Source of the DNA: Tropicibacter sp. Alg240-R139
Lineage (GTDB): Bacteria > Pseudomonadota > Alphaproteobacteria > Rhodobacterales > Rhodobacteraceae
Assembly (NCBI RefSeq): GCF_900537075.1
Contig: NZ_UNRA01000001.1
Coordinates: forward strand, 954,191 to 1,018,190
Length of the DNA: 64,000 bases
Direction of reading: 5' to 3'
Part shown: piece after piece, positions 34,107-43,268 of the stretch
How positions within the stretch are numbered: position 1 is the stretch's first letter
Layout of the letters: each line of letters opens with the position of its first letter
Notes under the pieces: model-generated
Seen by the model: the letters and a program-made list of their open reading frames with translations, nothing else
What the model was told of the DNA's origin: nothing
Database searches by the model: none
Position numbers and translations under genes: made by a program

Positions 34107-35225
34107 TTATTTTTGCCCTTCTTGTCCTTCTGCGTCTGCTGACGCTGGGTGAGCCTCATCTTGGGTAAGCTCGACGGTGGATGCAACCCGTGCGGCCAGT
34201 TTTTCGGCAAAACCTGACTGCGCCAGCGTAAATGCCAGTTTGACCGCAGACGACACGCCGGTGGCGTCAGCACCGCCGTGGGATTTGACCACCGTGCCGT
34301 TGAGACCCAAGAAAACGCCTCCGTTGACCCGGCGTGGATCAATACGTTTTTTCAAGCGGTTAAGCGATGTAATAGCCAAGACCGAAGCCAAGCGTGACAA
34401 GGGCGAGTACTTAAACGCCTCGCGCAGCAGTTGGCCAATCAGACTGGCGGTGCCTTCGCCCGTTTTGATCGCAACATTGCCGGTAAACCCGTCCGTCACG
34501 ATGACGTCAGCCTTGTTGCCAGGGATGTCGCCGCCTTCGACAAAACCAACAAAATCGAAACTTGCGGCCTCGGCAAAGCCCGAGATCATGGCATGCGCTT
34601 CTTTTAGTTCAGGTCGGCCCTTGTGCTCTTCGGTGCCCACATTCAGCAACCCGATGCGCGGGCGTTTCAGCTCAAGCCCATTTCGGGCGTATGAGGCGCC
34701 CATGAGCGCATATTGCAGCAAGTCCTTGGCGTCAGCGCGAATGTCGGCGCCCACGTCCAGCATCACGTTGAACCCTTGCGGGTTGGTTGACGGCCACAGA
34801 ACGGCGATGGCAGGGCGGTTCACGCCGGGCAATTTGCGCAGGCGCATCATGCTGAGCGCCATCAAAGCACCGGTATTGCCACACGAAACCGCACCAGCCG
34901 CGTCGCCTTTGCGCACCGATTCCAGCGTCGACCACATCGAGGTTCCCTTGCCATGGCGCACGACCTGGCTGGGTTTGTCCTCCATCGTAACAACGTCTTG
35001 AGAATCGCGAAAAGCGACGCGTCCATCCAGGATGCGTCGCTTGGCGACCAATGGGCGCAATGTATCCTCGGGGCCATGCAGAATGAAACCGATGTCCGGG
35101 TTCTTGTCTGCTGACTGTGCAATACCTGCCACCACGACCGACGGACCGGCGTCTCCGCCCATTGCGTCAACCGAGATAATGATGCGCCCGGCGGGAGTGC
35201 CGATCTGATCGGGCTGAGCCGTCAT
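34107..35225 (-). CDS. plsX: Phosphate acyltransferase PlsX
   Basis: 372 residues. ISVDAMGGDAGPSVVVAGIA is the N-terminal phosphate-binding signature. It is followed by CGNTGALMALSMMRLRKLPG, GANIRA-like LDVGADIRADAKDLLQYA and VTDGFTGNVAIKTGEG motifs. PlsX makes acyl-phosphate from acyl-ACP for PlsY. It sits between rpmF and fabH in the classic operon. Confidence 0.97.
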   Translation of the reverse strand: MTAQPDQIGTPAGRIIISVDAMGGDAGPSVVVAGIAQSADKNPDIGFILHGPEDTLRPLVAKRRILDGRVAFRDSQDVVTMEDKPSQVVRHGKGTSMWSTLESVRKGDAAGAVSCGNTGALMALSMMRLRKLPGVNRPAIAVLWPSTNPQGFNVMLDVGADIRADAKDLLQYALMGASYARNGLELKRPRIGLLNVGTEEHKGRPELKEAHAMISGFAEAASFDFVGFVEGGDIPGNKADVIVTDGFTGNVAIKTGEGTASLIGQLLREAFKYSPLSRLASVLAITSLNRLKKRIDPRRVNGGVFLGLNGTVVKSHGGADATGVSSAVKLAFTLAQSGFAEKLAARVASTVELTQDEAHPASADAEGQEGQK

Positions 35226-35252
35226 TATTGCGTGGCCTGTATCTGCAAGGAC

Positions 35253-35459
35253 TTAGGCTGCGTCTTCGTCCAGATCGATCTCGTCGGCCTGAGCGACGAT
35301 TTCTTTGTCGTCATAGTGGCCGCATGCTGCGCAAACGTGGTGCGGACGCTTCAGTTCGCCGCAGTTCGAACATTCGTTCGGGTTTGCAGCAACCAGAGCA
35401 TCGTGCGCACGACGGTTGTTGCGGCGCGACTTGGATACTTTGTTCTGTTGGACAGCCAT
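35253..35459 (-). CDS. rpmF: 50S ribosomal protein L32
   Basis: 68 residues starting [17 protein letters not shown]. Two Cys pairs (CSNC and CAAC) form a zinc ribbon. The acidic C-terminal extension ([11 protein letters not shown]) is common in alphaproteobacteria. It precedes plsX by 27 bp and follows yceD, as in many bacteria. Confidence 0.97.
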   Translation of the reverse strand: MAVQQNKVSKSRRNNRRAHDALVAANPNECSNCGELKRPHHVCAACGHYDDKEIVAQADEIDLDEDAA

Positions 35460-35480
35460 TGTCTCAACCTTTGTCTCAGT

Positions 35481-35506
35481 GGGCCCGGGAATTGTTCCCT
35501 TGGGCC
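35481..35506 (-). promoter_or_regulatory. Hairpin in the rpmF leader
   Basis: GGCCC-GGGAA-TTG-TTCCC-TT-GGGCC forms a two-part stem-loop about 22 bp upstream of the rpmF start within the 205-bp yceD/rpmF gap. It lacks a T-run on the leftward strand. It could be a leader structure for L32 expression or an mRNA-processing site. No gene is seen in the rest of the gap. Confidence 0.35.
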
Positions 35507-35664
35507 GAGTTTCAGTGTTCGTTCTCGTGGTGTGACGCGCGTTTAGGCCTGTGCCGCCGCAATGTCCAACCGTAATTCCGATGAGCGCGCGAAAATACTG
35601 CGATTCTCGGTTTGCGCAAGGGTGTTTTTCTGCAGGGCTGCTATGACAGCTTTCACAGGCGCTG

Positions 35665-36201
35665 TCATTCCTCTTTTTTCAGCTTGTCGCGCAAATCTGC
35701 AAGACCCGCAAAGGGTTTGACATCTTCGTCTGTCATAGCCGCCTTTCCGGGCTCAGTGATATTCAATTGTCCCAGTTCAGCCTCGCCTGCACGCGGATAC
35801 TCAGGCAAATTCAACGCCAAAGCTTCGACCATCATTGCAAAAATGTCGATTTCCGTGCCCAGTTGATCTGCGTCTTCATCTTGGGTCATTTCGATCTCGG
35901 GATCATCTGGGTCGACCCAGTCGGTCAGCAAAATGCGCCGCACGGAGGTATCCAGCCTCGTCGTCACAGGGTCGAGCGTGACCACGCAGGGCTGTACCAC
36001 GGTGGCACCCAGAACGGCTGTGACTTCCCAGTCTTTCTTACCACAGGCTGTGATCTGACCCGCAAAGCTGAGCTTGCGCAGGCCCAGCAACGCCAGGTCG
36101 CTCTGAATCTGGCTCTGGGTGCTTGCATCGGGGCGCAGCACAAAAGAAGTCGGCGCATTTTGCGGCAGATCCGCGACCCGCCACACAGTTTTGTCGGACA
36201 T
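35665..36201 (-). CDS. yceD: YceD/DUF177-family protein
   Basis: 178 residues from the ATG at 36201 ([15 protein letters not shown]). The DUF177 region includes [20 protein letters not shown], with the conserved Cys pair, and [13 protein letters not shown], then an acidic stretch and the [12 protein letters not shown] motif. The family is linked to 23S rRNA accumulation and is nearly always upstream of rpmF. It is divergent from bamE. Confidence 0.9.
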   Translation of the reverse strand: MSDKTVWRVADLPQNAPTSFVLRPDASTQSQIQSDLALLGLRKLSFAGQITACGKKDWEVTAVLGATVVQPCVVTLDPVTTRLDTSVRRILLTDWVDPDDPEIEMTQDEDADQLGTEIDIFAMMVEALALNLPEYPRAGEAELGQLNITEPGKAAMTDEDVKPFAGLADLRDKLKKEE

Positions 36202-36285
36202 GAAACAACTTTCGTTGGTTGAACCAGAGGCTCGGTTTCTGTAATCGGGATAAAAGGCGTCTACAGCCAAGGCAAGAGGGCAGAC

Positions 36286-36756
36286 ATGTTCAAGACCGCA
36301 GACCTGCTGAAATCGGCGTACCGTATCGCCATTCTGGGCGCAACGGTTGGCATCTTGTCAGCCTGCACCTCAATGTACCGCAATCATGGCTATGTTCCCA
36401 GCGAGGAAGACCTGGCCCAGGTTCAGGTTGGAGTGGACACGCGAGACAGTGTGATACAGGCGGTTGGGGCGCCCACCTCTTCCGGCGTGCTTGAGCAAAG
36501 CGGATACTACTATGTCTCTACCCGGATGCGCCACTATGGGCCCGTCAAACCTCAGGTGGTCTCACGTCAGCTCGTTGCTATCAGCTTCGACCAACGTGGG
36601 GTGGTGCGCAATATCGAACGGTTCAGCTTGGCCGATGGCCGGGTGATCCCGCTTGAACGCCGCGTGACCGACTCGAGCATCGAGGACAAGACCTTCCTGC
36701 GTCAGCTGCTTGGCAACCTGGGTAACTTCAACCCCGGTTCGGTTCTGAGCCAGTAA
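36286..36756 (+). CDS. bamE: Outer membrane assembly lipoprotein BamE
   Basis: 156 residues. A signal peptide ends in an LSAC lipobox (Cys about 27). The BamE/SmpA domain includes GVDTRDSVIQAVGAPTSSG and SFDQRGVVRNIERFS. BamE is a small lipoprotein of the BAM complex that inserts beta-barrel proteins into the outer membrane. It is divergent from yceD and followed 34 bp later by the olsB gene. Confidence 0.9.
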   Translation: MFKTADLLKSAYRIAILGATVGILSACTSMYRNHGYVPSEEDLAQVQVGVDTRDSVIQAVGAPTSSGVLEQSGYYYVSTRMRHYGPVKPQVVSRQLVAISFDQRGVVRNIERFSLADGRVIPLERRVTDSSIEDKTFLRQLLGNLGNFNPGSVLSQ

Positions 36757-36790
36757 GCCGACAATCGGTCACCCCGGTGTCACATCTTGT

Positions 36791-37591
36791 ATGCTAGGCG
36801 GGGCTTGGCTACGGTTGAGACGTGATCTTGCGGAGGACGAGACCTTGGCATCTGGGACACTTCTGAGCAAAGGTCGCTACTGCGCTCGCGTTGGTCGTGG
36901 AGCGGGGGATATTCTGGCCGCCCAACACTTGCGGACAAGAGCCTTTGGTACGACTGCTCTGGATCGGGATACTTTTGATGATTTCTGCGCCCATATCTTG
37001 ATCGAGGATACCGAAGCGGACCAATTGGTGTGCTGTTTTCGAATGCTGATCATGGAGGGCGGGCACGAGGTCTCTAACAGCTACTCCGCCCAATACTATG
37101 ATCTCTCCGCGCTTGGTGATTTTCAGGGCCGCATGGTCGAGATGGGGCGTTTTTGCATCGACCCTGCGCTGAACGATCCCGATGTCCTGCGTGTTGCATG
37201 GGGTGCAATGACCACTTTTGTTGACGGCAACGGGATTGAAATGCTCTTTGGTTGCTCGTCCTTTGCTGGCACCGCGACCGAAGAGTATCTGGATGCCTTC
37301 GCCATGCTCAAACACCGCCACTTGGCCCCCAAATGCTGGTTGCCACGGGTCAAAGCCCCCGATGTGTTCCGCTATGCAGCTCGGCTACGGCGCAAGCCGG
37401 ATGCCAAAAAGGCAATGCTCGGGATGCCTCCGCTGCTGCGCACCTATCTGATGATGGGGGGGTGGGTCAGTGATCATGCAGTGGTCGACAAGCAGATGAA
37501 CACACTGCATGTTTTTACCGGAGTTGAAATCCAGTCGATTCCGCCCGCTCGCAAGAAGCTTTTGCGAGGTGTGGCGAGCGGCGTCACCTGA
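36791..37591 (+). CDS. olsB: Ornithine-acyl[ACP] N-acyltransferase (OlsB-like)
   Basis: 266 residues from the ATG at 36791; the exact start is uncertain and a downstream TTG is possible. It is a GNAT-type hemolysin/OlsB protein, with ILAAQHLRTRAFG near the N-terminus, EMGRFCIDPALNDPDVLRVA mid-protein and EMLFGCSSFAGT. OlsB acylates ornithine with 3-hydroxy fatty acyl-ACP to make lyso-ornithine lipid. No olsA gene is adjacent. Confidence 0.8.
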   Translation: MLGGAWLRLRRDLAEDETLASGTLLSKGRYCARVGRGAGDILAAQHLRTRAFGTTALDRDTFDDFCAHILIEDTEADQLVCCFRMLIMEGGHEVSNSYSAQYYDLSALGDFQGRMVEMGRFCIDPALNDPDVLRVAWGAMTTFVDGNGIEMLFGCSSFAGTATEEYLDAFAMLKHRHLAPKCWLPRVKAPDVFRYAARLRRKPDAKKAMLGMPPLLRTYLMMGGWVSDHAVVDKQMNTLHVFTGVEIQSIPPARKKLLRGVASGVT

Positions 37592-37631
37592 TCTTGTTGC
37601 AACGACCCGCGTGCTGACATAGTCAGCGCTT

Positions 37632-39437
37632 ATGTCGACTATACCTCTTTTGCAGATGTCTGGGATTTCGCTGACCTTCGGCGGTGATCCGGTGTTTTCC
37701 GAACTTGATCTGGTGGTTCAACCCAGTGACCGTGTGGCCTTGGTCGGGCGCAACGGTTCGGGGAAATCCACCTTGATGAAAGTCATGGCCGGTCTGGTTG
37801 AATCGGACGAAGGCACCATCGTTGTGCCGCCAGGAAAATCCGTGGGCTACATGGAGCAAGACCCAACGATGGCGGGCTTTGCGACGCTTGGCGATTATGC
37901 CACCAGTGCACTGGAACCCGGAGAACTGTACAAGGTGGAACGCGCGGGTGAAGGGCTGAAATTTGATCCCGCGCGTGCTGTCGAAACGGCCTCGGGTGGT
38001 GAACGACGGCGCGCAGCGTTGGCCAAGCTGATGGCGGAAGCGCCGGATCTGATGTTGCTGGACGAGCCGACCAACCATCTGGATATCGAGGCGATCGCCT
38101 GGCTGGAACGTGAACTGGGCGCGACTCGGGCAGGTTTTGTCCTGATCTCGCACGACCGTGCGTTCCTGCGTGCGCTGACACGGGCAACGCTTTGGATCGA
38201 CCGGGGGCAGGTGCGGCGGCAGGAGAAAGGGTTCGAAGCGTTCGAGGCCTGGCGAGACCAGGTCTGGGAAGAAGAGGACATGCAACGCCACAAGCTGAAC
38301 CGCCTGATCAAGTCCGAAGCCCGTTGGGCCGTGGAAGGGATCAGCGCCCGGCGCAAGCGTAATCAGGGACGGGTGCGCGCCTTGCAAAACCTGCGCGCAG
38401 AACGTGCGGGGCAGATCAAGCGGCAAGGCACAGCGGATTTTGCCTTGGACGCAAGCCCCAAATCCGGCCGCAAAGTGATTGAGGTCGAAGGCATCGCCAA
38501 ATCATATGGTGACAAGCAGATCGCACGAGATTTTGACCTTCAGGTGCAGCGCGGCGATCGGGTGGCTTTTGTCGGACCCAACGGTGTCGGCAAGACGACG
38601 TTGCTCAAACTGTTGTTGGGGCAGGAAACCCCGGACGAGGGAACAGTAAAGCTGGGCACCAACCTGGATATCGCCGTCTTTGATCAGGCCCGTGCGCAGT
38701 TGGACCCTGACATGAGCCTTTGGGACAGCCTGACGGGGGATCCCGAAATGCGCGTGTCCGGCAAGGCTGATCAGGTCATGGTACGCGGCACGCCAAAGCA
38801 TGTTGTGGGCTACCTCAAGGATTTTCTGTTTGACGAACGCCAGGCCCGTGCACCTGTTCGCTCGCTCTCGGGTGGGGAAAAGGCGCGGCTTTTGCTGGCC
38901 AAGCTGATGGCGCAAAGCTCGAATTTGTTGGTGCTGGACGAACCGACCAATGATCTGGACGTGGAAACATTGGATCTGCTGCAAGAGCTTATGGATGACT
39001 ATGACGGCACCGTTCTGCTGGTCAGTCACGACCGCGATTTCCTGGACAGGGTGGCCACGACGACCATCGCAATGGAGGGCGACGGTCGCGCTACGGTCTA
39101 TGCCGGTGGTTGGAGCGACTACATCGCGCAACGCGGTCCGTTGGGTGGGGAAAAGGCCACAAAATCAAAAGCAAACAAGCCAAATATCAAGCAAGAACCC
39201 AAGCCGAAATCCGGGCTTTCGTATACCGAAAAACACCGCCTTGAAAAGCTGCCCGCCGAAATCGAGCGCCTTGAGGCCGAGATTGCCAAACTCGAAGAAT
39301 TGATGGCAGACCCCGAGCTTTTCACCCGCGAACCAGTCAAGTTCCAAAAAGCGACCGAGGCTTTGGTGCTGCGGCAGGAAAAACTCGCTGCCATCGAAGA
39401 GGAATGGCTGCTGCTTGAGGAAAAGGCTGAGGGCTGA
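37632..39437 (+). CDS. ABC-F family ATPase (Uup-like)
   Basis: 601 residues with two ABC ATPase domains and no membrane segments. The first has GRNGSGKST, SGGERRRAALAKL and LLDEPTNHLDI; the second has GPNGVGKTT, SGGEKARLLLAKL and VLDEPTNDLDV. A Lys-rich linker leads to a C-terminal coiled coil (about 530-600), as in Uup. ABC-F proteins act on the ribosome; Uup-like members also influence DNA branch structures. It is transcribed alone, convergent with the acetyltransferase gene. Confidence 0.92.
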   Translation: MSTIPLLQMSGISLTFGGDPVFSELDLVVQPSDRVALVGRNGSGKSTLMKVMAGLVESDEGTIVVPPGKSVGYMEQDPTMAGFATLGDYATSALEPGELYKVERAGEGLKFDPARAVETASGGERRRAALAKLMAEAPDLMLLDEPTNHLDIEAIAWLERELGATRAGFVLISHDRAFLRALTRATLWIDRGQVRRQEKGFEAFEAWRDQVWEEEDMQRHKLNRLIKSEARWAVEGISARRKRNQGRVRALQNLRAERAGQIKRQGTADFALDASPKSGRKVIEVEGIAKSYGDKQIARDFDLQVQRGDRVAFVGPNGVGKTTLLKLLLGQETPDEGTVKLGTNLDIAVFDQARAQLDPDMSLWDSLTGDPEMRVSGKADQVMVRGTPKHVVGYLKDFLFDERQARAPVRSLSGGEKARLLLAKLMAQSSNLLVLDEPTNDLDVETLDLLQELMDDYDGTVLLVSHDRDFLDRVATTTIAMEGDGRATVYAGGWSDYIAQRGPLGGEKATKSKANKPNIKQEPKPKSGLSYTEKHRLEKLPAEIERLEAEIAKLEELMADPELFTREPVKFQKATEALVLRQEKLAAIEEEWLLLEEKAEG

Positions 39438-39441
39438 GAAT

Positions 39442-39987
39442 TCAGGGCAACAGACGGGCGGGGTTGCCGACAACCTGCCCGTCATCGGGAACATCCTTTA
39501 ACACGACGCTGCCCGCACCAACGATTGCCCGGTCACCGATGGTGACACCAGGCATGATGATTGCGCCGCCGCCGATCCACACGTTTTCGCCAATGGTGAC
39601 GGGCAGGGCAAATTCCATCCCGTCTTTGCGCGCTTGCGGCTCTTTGGCGTGTTGGGCGCAATAAATCTGAACGGTCGGTCCCAGCATTGTGTCGGTTCCG
39701 ATTTGAACAGTCGCCGAATCCAGAATGGTGCAGCCGGTATTCAGAAATACCCGATCCCCCAACGAGATATTCATGCCATAAGCGCAATGAAATTGCCCCT
39801 CAATATAACAATCCTCGCCAACGGTTTGGAACAATTCTACCAGTTCGGGAATCAAATCCCTGCGTTTATCGGGGGCGCGATGATTGTGCCGGAACAAGGC
39901 GGTCCGGGCACGATCGCGTAGCGCCTCCAATTCGGGATCTAGGCAGCTGTACCAGTCTCCGGTCAACATTTTTTGCAGCGGTGTCAT
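39442..39987 (-). CDS. Hexapeptide-repeat sugar O-acetyltransferase (Maa/LacA/NodL-like)
   Basis: 181 residues from the ATG at 39987 (MTPLQKMLTGDWYSC). The N-terminal Mac domain has DPELEALRDRART. Left-handed beta-helix hexapeptides follow (VFLNTGCTILDSATVQIG, then VWIGGGAIIMPGVTIGDRAI), with the QIYCAQHAKE segment that carries the catalytic His. It acetylates a sugar with acetyl-CoA; the acceptor is not known. It is adjacent to the SDR gene on the same strand. Confidence 0.9.
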   Translation of the reverse strand: MTPLQKMLTGDWYSCLDPELEALRDRARTALFRHNHRAPDKRRDLIPELVELFQTVGEDCYIEGQFHCAYGMNISLGDRVFLNTGCTILDSATVQIGTDTMLGPTVQIYCAQHAKEPQARKDGMEFALPVTIGENVWIGGGAIIMPGVTIGDRAIVGAGSVVLKDVPDDGQVVGNPARLLP

Positions 39988-40006
39988 CTGCGCCCCCTGT
40001 TTCGAC

Positions 40007-40762
40007 TCAACGCATCCGCAGCGCGCCGTCCAGACGGATGACTTCACCGTTCAAATAGCCCATCTCAACCATGAACCCAGCCAGACGCCCGTATTCGGCC
40101 GGATCGCCCAAGCGGGCAGGGTTCGGAACATCCGCAGCCAGCTGCGCTTGGATCTCTTCAGGGAGACCGGCCAGCATAGGGGTCATGAAGATGCCCGGTG
40201 CGATGGTATTTACGCGAATGCCGCTTGACGACAGATCACGCGCCATGGGCAGGGTCATGCCCACAACACCGCCTTTGGAGGCCGAGTAGGCGGCCTGGCC
40301 CTTTTGGCCGTCAAAGGCAGCGATCGAGGCAGTGTTGATGATCACGCCACGCCCGCCATCTGGCTCTGGTTCGTTCCTGCCCATTTCCATCGCAGCCAGA
40401 CGCGAAACGTTGAAGGTGCCCACCAGATTGATGTCGATGGTGCGCTGGAAAGCGTCCAACGGGTGCGGGCCGTCTTTGCCTACGGTCTTGATGCCATAGG
40501 CGATGCCGGCGCAGTTCACACAGGCTGTGATCTTGCCCATTTTGTCCATGGCATGCGCGATGGCAGCCGCGACCGAAGCTTCGTCGGTGACATCGGTCTG
40601 CGCGAAATAGCCGCCGATTTCTTCGGCAACTTTGGGGCCGCGTTCAGCGTCGCGGTCCAGGATGGTGACCAGCGCGCCCTTGTTGGCAAAGTGGCGGGCG
40701 GTGGCTTCGCCCAGACCCGAAGCGCCGCCGGTGATCACCGCGGCTGTGGTGGACAATTCCAT
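40007..40762 (-). CDS. Short-chain dehydrogenase (3-hydroxyacyl-CoA dehydrogenase-like)
   Basis: 251 residues from the ATG at 40762. It has the TGGASGLG cofactor-binding motif, the NCAG motif, catalytic Ser in IINTASIAAFDGQKGQAAY and the YSASKGG Tyr/Lys pair. The sequence between is close to the type II (HSD10-like) 3-hydroxyacyl-CoA dehydrogenases, which oxidise beta-hydroxyacyl-CoA with NAD. Substrate is inferred. It lies 19 bp upstream of the sugar acetyltransferase gene. Confidence 0.88.
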   Translation of the reverse strand: MELSTTAAVITGGASGLGEATARHFANKGALVTILDRDAERGPKVAEEIGGYFAQTDVTDEASVAAAIAHAMDKMGKITACVNCAGIAYGIKTVGKDGPHPLDAFQRTIDINLVGTFNVSRLAAMEMGRNEPEPDGGRGVIINTASIAAFDGQKGQAAYSASKGGVVGMTLPMARDLSSSGIRVNTIAPGIFMTPMLAGLPEEIQAQLAADVPNPARLGDPAEYGRLAGFMVEMGYLNGEVIRLDGALRMR

Positions 40763-40815
40763 TTTGGGTTCCTCTCCCCGTGATATGAACATATGTTCAA
40801 ATAATCACGCGGACG

Positions 40816-41682
40816 TCAGCCTGTCCAGTCACCACTCATCAGCTTGGCGTCCAGCGCCGCGAGGGGACGCAGCGTTCTGCCCAACGGGGGCCACCAGAGC
40901 CATGTTCCACCCAACCTGCGCATCTGTGCCCCAGTGCCTAGTTTGAACCGCGCGAGCCCCGGCGCGTCTTCGGTCGAAATCACGCCAAGGTCCAGCCGTT
41001 GTAATCCCTTGCGGGCGGCCCAGGTCATGGCCTGCCACATAAGCAGGTTCTGCGCGCAAAGGTGGCGTCCTTGCGCTATGGTATGGGACACGTGATAGGT
41101 AGCAACCGACCCGTGCCGCAGCAACAACAGCCCCGCGACAGGGGACTTGCCGACAAAGGCCGTGAACAACTTGGCCTGACCGGGATTCCTTTCCGCGAAC
41201 GCGCAGGTCAGCGCTGCAGGCCAATTGCGGTACCCGCGGTGACGTTGTCGGTGGGCATCTTCTTTTAGCAGCCAATGATGTGGGTCGGTGGGCATGTTTT
41301 GGCGGGCGACACGCAGGTTTTGCTGTTCTGCCTGCTTTAGGCGATTGCGCCACTTCTGATGGAGCCGGGCCCGCAGATCGCCAGTCAGGTCCAGTTCGGC
41401 GCATGTTGCTGGGCTGAAAAGAGGCAGGGCACCAATCTGCGACAGGTCAGGATCAAAGCGATCAGGATTCAACAGGATAGGCCCCCGAAAGCCCGCCAAC
41501 ACTTTGGGCAAATCCTGCGTTTTCGTCTGGTACCGTGACAACATCAGCAAGGGGCCGCGTTTCATGGCGACAGACCCGTCTGCCAGATATTTTGGGGCGC
41601 GACCAAATCGCACTAGCGCTGCGGCAAACTCTGCGCTTTGTTGCAGCGCGGGCAGGGGGTCAGTTGCGGCGAAATCGAACAT
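40816..41682 (-). CDS. GNAT/FemAB-like acetyltransferase
   Basis: 288 residues. The C-terminal half resembles the acetyltransferase domain of BioF2/FemAB-like proteins: LHQKWRNRLKQAEQ, then AFVGKSPVAGLLLLRHG, HVSHTIAQGRHLCAQNLLMW and GLQRLDLGVIS. No signal peptide. The substrate is unknown; related proteins modify cell-surface or peptide substrates. It is divergent from a small plus-strand ORF. Confidence 0.75.
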   Translation of the reverse strand: MFDFAATDPLPALQQSAEFAAALVRFGRAPKYLADGSVAMKRGPLLMLSRYQTKTQDLPKVLAGFRGPILLNPDRFDPDLSQIGALPLFSPATCAELDLTGDLRARLHQKWRNRLKQAEQQNLRVARQNMPTDPHHWLLKEDAHRQRHRGYRNWPAALTCAFAERNPGQAKLFTAFVGKSPVAGLLLLRHGSVATYHVSHTIAQGRHLCAQNLLMWQAMTWAARKGLQRLDLGVISTEDAPGLARFKLGTGAQMRRLGGTWLWWPPLGRTLRPLAALDAKLMSGDWTG

Positions 41683-41727
41683 CAGGCGATTAACGCATCT
41701 GAAACCTAAATCACGGTTAATGCGACC

Positions 41728-41856
41728 ATGCCTCGCGTTTACGGAAAATCGGCAGCCAGCGCCCGAATGACCAAAACTGCGGCCTTGCTATTGGCGGTTG
41801 CCTTGTCGGTGCCCGTCTTTGCAGGCCTGAGCTTGATCGACTGGCTTTGGCTGTAA
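41728..41856 (+). CDS. Possible tiny membrane or exported peptide
   Basis: 42 residues from the ATG at 41728. A basic N-terminus (MPRVYGKSAASARMTK) is followed by a hydrophobic run (TAALLLAVALSVPVFAGLSL) and a short WLWL tail. It sits between two minus-strand genes, with a hairpin 10 bp after its stop. Coding potential is plausible but rests on composition and context only. Confidence 0.45.
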   Translation: MPRVYGKSAASARMTKTAALLLAVALSVPVFAGLSLIDWLWL

Positions 41857-41865
41857 ACAAAGATG

Positions 41866-41896
41866 AACCGCCGCCTTTTTGAAAGCGACGGTTTTC
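41866..41896. terminator. Imperfect bidirectional terminator near the tyrS end
   Basis: AACCGCCGC and GCGACGGTT form a 9-bp stem with one mismatch and a TTTTTGAAA loop, and are flanked by A- and T-rich ends. It could serve the tiny ORF on the plus strand and tyrS on the minus strand. Confidence 0.55.
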
Positions 41897-41913
41897 AAAA
41901 ATAGTATAAGGGC

Positions 41914-43161
41914 TTAACCCAATTGCACTAGCGCGTGACGCTTTTTGCCCGCGCTCAGCTTGATCGGCGATGACAAAGCACCGGTGTCGATCATAAGGCC
42001 GCCGTCGGTCAAAGGCGCATCGTCCAGTTTGGCACCGTTTTCGGCGATCAGGCGCTTGGCCTCTTTGCCGGACTTGGCCAGACCAGATTTTACGATCAAC
42101 TGCACAATGGATACAGGCAAGTCGCTCGCGTTCATGGTCAGAGTGGGCAGATCGTCGCCCACACCACCTTTTTCGAACACTTCGCGTGCGGTCGCCGCTG
42201 CCGCAGTTGCAGCATCTGCACCATGACACAACGTGGTCACCGCATTGGCGAGCACAATTTTGGCATCATTGATTTCAGACCCGGCCAGCGCACCCAGGCG
42301 CTCGCATTCATCCACTGGCAGTTCAGTATAGAGTTTCAGGAACCGGCAAACGTCTGCGTCGGTCGTATTGCGCCAGAACTGCCAGAATTCATAAGGCGAG
42401 CGCATGTCGGGGTTCAACCAGACTGCACCGTCCTGAGATTTGCCCATCTTCTTGCCGTCGCTGGTGGTCAGCAGCGGAGACGTCAGGCCAAAGACTTCGC
42501 CTTCGATGGTGCGGCGGGTCAGGTCGATGCCGTTGACGATATTGCCCCACTGATCAGACCCGCCCATCTGCAGCACACAGCCATAGCGGCGGTTCAGTTC
42601 CATGAAATCATAGGCCTGAAGGATCATGTAGTTGAATTCCAGGAACGACAGCGACTGTTCCCGATCAAGGCGGGATTTCACCGACTCAAACGCAAGCATG
42701 CGGTTGACTGAAAAATGCCTCCCGATGTCGCGCAGGAATTCGAGATAGTTCAGCCCGTCCAGCCATTCAGCGTTGTTGAGCATCAGGGCCGCGTTGTCTG
42801 CACCGCTGTCGTAGTCGATGTAAGCCGAAAACACCTTTTTGATGCCGGCGATATTGTCGTCGATCTGTGCCTCGGTCAGCAGTGGGCGTTCGTCCGCACG
42901 AAAGGACGGATCGCCGACCTTGGTGGTGCCGCCGCCCATCAGGGTGATCGGTTTGTGGCCAGTCTTTTGCAGCCACCGCAGCATCATGATTTGGATCAGC
43001 GAGCCGACATGCAGCGATTTGGCGGTCGCATCAAAGCCGATATAACCCGGTTGCACACCCTTCATCAGTGCCTCATCAAGGCCCTGATAATCGGTGCAGT
43101 CAGCCAAAAAGCCGCGCTCGATCATCACAGCGATGAAATCCGATTTGGGATGATAGGTCAT
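41914..43161 (-). CDS. tyrS: Tyrosyl-tRNA synthetase
   Basis: 415 residues from the ATG at 43161 ([17 protein letters not shown]). Class I motifs: [20 protein letters not shown] (HIGH variant), [11 protein letters not shown] and the KMSKS variant [14 protein letters not shown] near residue 230. A C-terminal S4-like RNA-binding domain starts near 350. It charges tRNA-Tyr. It is divergent from anmK across 107 bp. Confidence 0.97.
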   Translation of the reverse strand: MTYHPKSDFIAVMIERGFLADCTDYQGLDEALMKGVQPGYIGFDATAKSLHVGSLIQIMMLRWLQKTGHKPITLMGGGTTKVGDPSFRADERPLLTEAQIDDNIAGIKKVFSAYIDYDSGADNAALMLNNAEWLDGLNYLEFLRDIGRHFSVNRMLAFESVKSRLDREQSLSFLEFNYMILQAYDFMELNRRYGCVLQMGGSDQWGNIVNGIDLTRRTIEGEVFGLTSPLLTTSDGKKMGKSQDGAVWLNPDMRSPYEFWQFWRNTTDADVCRFLKLYTELPVDECERLGALAGSEINDAKIVLANAVTTLCHGADAATAAAATAREVFEKGGVGDDLPTLTMNASDLPVSIVQLIVKSGLAKSGKEAKRLIAENGAKLDDAPLTDGGLMIDTGALSSPIKLSAGKKRHALVQLG

Positions 43162-43268
43162 GTCTTGCCTCGGGTTTATGTTGCGGGGCAGTGTATAGAG
43201 CGCAAAGCCACGAGAGGGAAACCATTTTCCATGTGTTTTTGCGGTGCGGGACAACAAAGGATAGCGCC

